A DNA stretch of 7,841 bases, taken from JBCCTX01 sp964652565 (lineage in GTDB: Bacteria; Bacteroidota; Bacteroidia; J057). The notes beneath the pieces were generated by a model that ran no database searches, was not told the origin of the DNA, and saw nothing but the letters and a program-made list of their open reading frames with translations. Positions within the stretch are counted from its first letter, which is position 1. Each line of letters starts with the position of its first letter. This document shows, piece after piece, positions 7,015 to 7,841 of this stretch. Made by a program: the position numbers and the translations under genes. The stretch is taken from positions 1 to 7,841 of the forward strand of contig CAZZEC010000225.1 of the NCBI GenBank assembly GCA_964652565.1. Reading direction: 5' to 3'.

Positions 7015-7841
7015 ATGGGTTATTCAATCGAAGAAAAACAATCCATACAAAAAGAAATCAAACGCATATTATCCGAAGAATTGGATGGAGTCGAACAATA
7101 TCTTCAGACTCCCCAATACCAACATAAAGCTATTCACGAATCCCGCAAGAGTTTTAAGCGCATACGGGCATTATTGAGACTCATACGTGGAAATACTGGT
7201 GAAAGCTATTATCAAAAAGAAAATGCCCATTACAGAGAGTTAGCGAGAAAATTGTCTGCAATCCGCGATGTGGAAGCCTTGATAGAGGCCTGGGTAGCAC
7301 TTAAGGAATATGCACCAGAGGACATATCAGAAAATACCTATCAGCTTGTAACTGAGCAATTGACCCTTCAAAAAGAACAGGCTACCAAGATTTTGCTCCA
7401 CGAGCACAAGTTGATGGAAGAAACGCTGGAGGAAGTACAGGCTCATCGTACTGCGTCCTTTAAGCTTCCGCTGTCTGGCAATAAATTCCAGGTCCTGGAA
7501 CCCGGCATACGCAAAGTTTATCGACAGGGGCAACAAAGCATGAAGCTCTCATTCGACGCCAACAAGATGGAGTACATTCACGAATGGCGTAAGGAAGTCA
7601 AGTATCTATATCATCACATTTTACTGATCAAAGGATCTCAAGACGAAGTGTTAGACAATTACGCCAAGCAGCTCAAAATGCTCTCAGATCATCTGGGATT
7701 ATGGAGAGACCTCGGCTTGCTACAGGAATATTTGGAAGGGAAAGAATCATTACACCAGAATATTGTTTTTCCTCAGATCGAAGCCCTCATTCTCTCCTAT
7801 CAAGCCAAATTGTTACACGCCTCTTTTGAAATTGGAGAAAG
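7015..7841 (+). CDS. CHAD-domain protein, 3' end outside window
   Basis: The frame runs from ATG 7015 to the window edge without a stop (275 codons plus two bases). CHAD domains (PF05235) are alpha-helical bundles rich in conserved His, Arg and Lys; characterised members bind inorganic polyphosphate or polyphosphate granules. The two-fold internal repeat of the family is visible. HESRKSFKRIRALLRLIR (41-58) with LSAIRDVEALIEA (80-92) is echoed by HEWRKEVKYLYHHIL (189-203) with LGLWRDLGLLQEYL (227-240). GIRKVYRQGQQSM (164-176) opens the second half and is also typical. No signal peptide or membrane segment is seen, so it is probably cytosolic, and there is no N-terminal CYTH (triphosphate tunnel metalloenzyme) domain, so this is a stand-alone CHAD protein. 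Members are commonly about 300 residues, so little is missing. It is transcribed divergently from the PBP gene, 82 bases apart. No Shine-Dalgarno sequence precedes the ATG. Family is confident; polyphosphate binding is inferred. Confidence 0.92.
   Translation, partial: MGYSIEEKQSIQKEIKRILSEELDGVEQYLQTPQYQHKAIHESRKSFKRIRALLRLIRGNTGESYYQKENAHYRELARKLSAIRDVEALIEAWVALKEYAPEDISENTYQLVTEQLTLQKEQATKILLHEHKLMEETLEEVQAHRTASFKLPLSGNKFQVLEPGIRKVYRQGQQSMKLSFDANKMEYIHEWRKEVKYLYHHILLIKGSQDEVLDNYAKQLKMLSDHLGLWRDLGLLQEYLEGKESLHQNIVFPQIEALILSYQAKLLHASFEIGE

Noticed and set aside
7327..7536. Minus-strand open frame of 69 codons
   Set aside because: It is antisense to the CHAD gene, which has strong family motifs on the plus strand.
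1..7841. CRISPR array, insertion sequence, tRNA/rRNA, phage or defence genes
   Set aside because: No repeat-spacer pattern, terminal inverted repeats flanking a transposase, tRNA-like fold or defence-related domain was seen; almost all of the window is accounted for by six genes.

Overview
The window looks like a piece of a Bacteroidota chromosome, probably a free-living or marine member such as a Cytophagales-type organism. The signs are a GH92 mannosidase and a secreted sulfatase, Shine-Dalgarno-poor AT-rich leaders before every start codon, and promoter-like sequences resembling the Bacteroidota TTG...TAnnTTTG pattern. The taxonomic call is an inference from gene content and leader style, not from a marker gene. 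The sequence is a draft scaffold: exactly 100 N (5346-5445) interrupt one gene.

Layout, left to right. (1) 1-1320, + strand: the C-terminal 439 residues of a GH92 alpha-mannosidase, cut by the window edge. (2) 1449-2822, +: an 11-helix-type Nramp-superfamily transporter whose two metal-binding motifs are replaced. (3) 2867-3349, +: a small lipoprotein carrying a coiled coil and a Dabb (alpha/beta-barrel) domain, 44 bases after the transporter and probably in the same transcript. (4) 3357-3390: a strong hairpin between convergent genes, probably a shared terminator. (5) 3416-4780, -: a secreted S1-type sulfatase with a Cys-type formylglycine motif. (6) 4857-6932, -: a class A penicillin-binding protein (PBP1A-like) containing the assembly gap, 76 bases upstream of the sulfatase. 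(7) 6933-7014: an 82-base divergent promoter region. (8) 7015 to the window end, +: a CHAD-domain protein, almost complete but running off the edge.

How the genes relate. GH92 and the sulfatase fit exported degradation of glycans, the PBP is a cell-wall synthase, and the CHAD protein belongs to a polyphosphate-associated family. These look like independent units rather than one pathway. The most unusual part is the Nramp-like transporter paired with a lipid-anchored Dabb protein. The transporter keeps the fold signature but has GSGE where classical Nramp proteins have DPGN, and GVGGDE where they have the Met-Pro-His motif, so its substrate is open. I saw no defence system, CRISPR array, insertion sequence, tRNA or rRNA.
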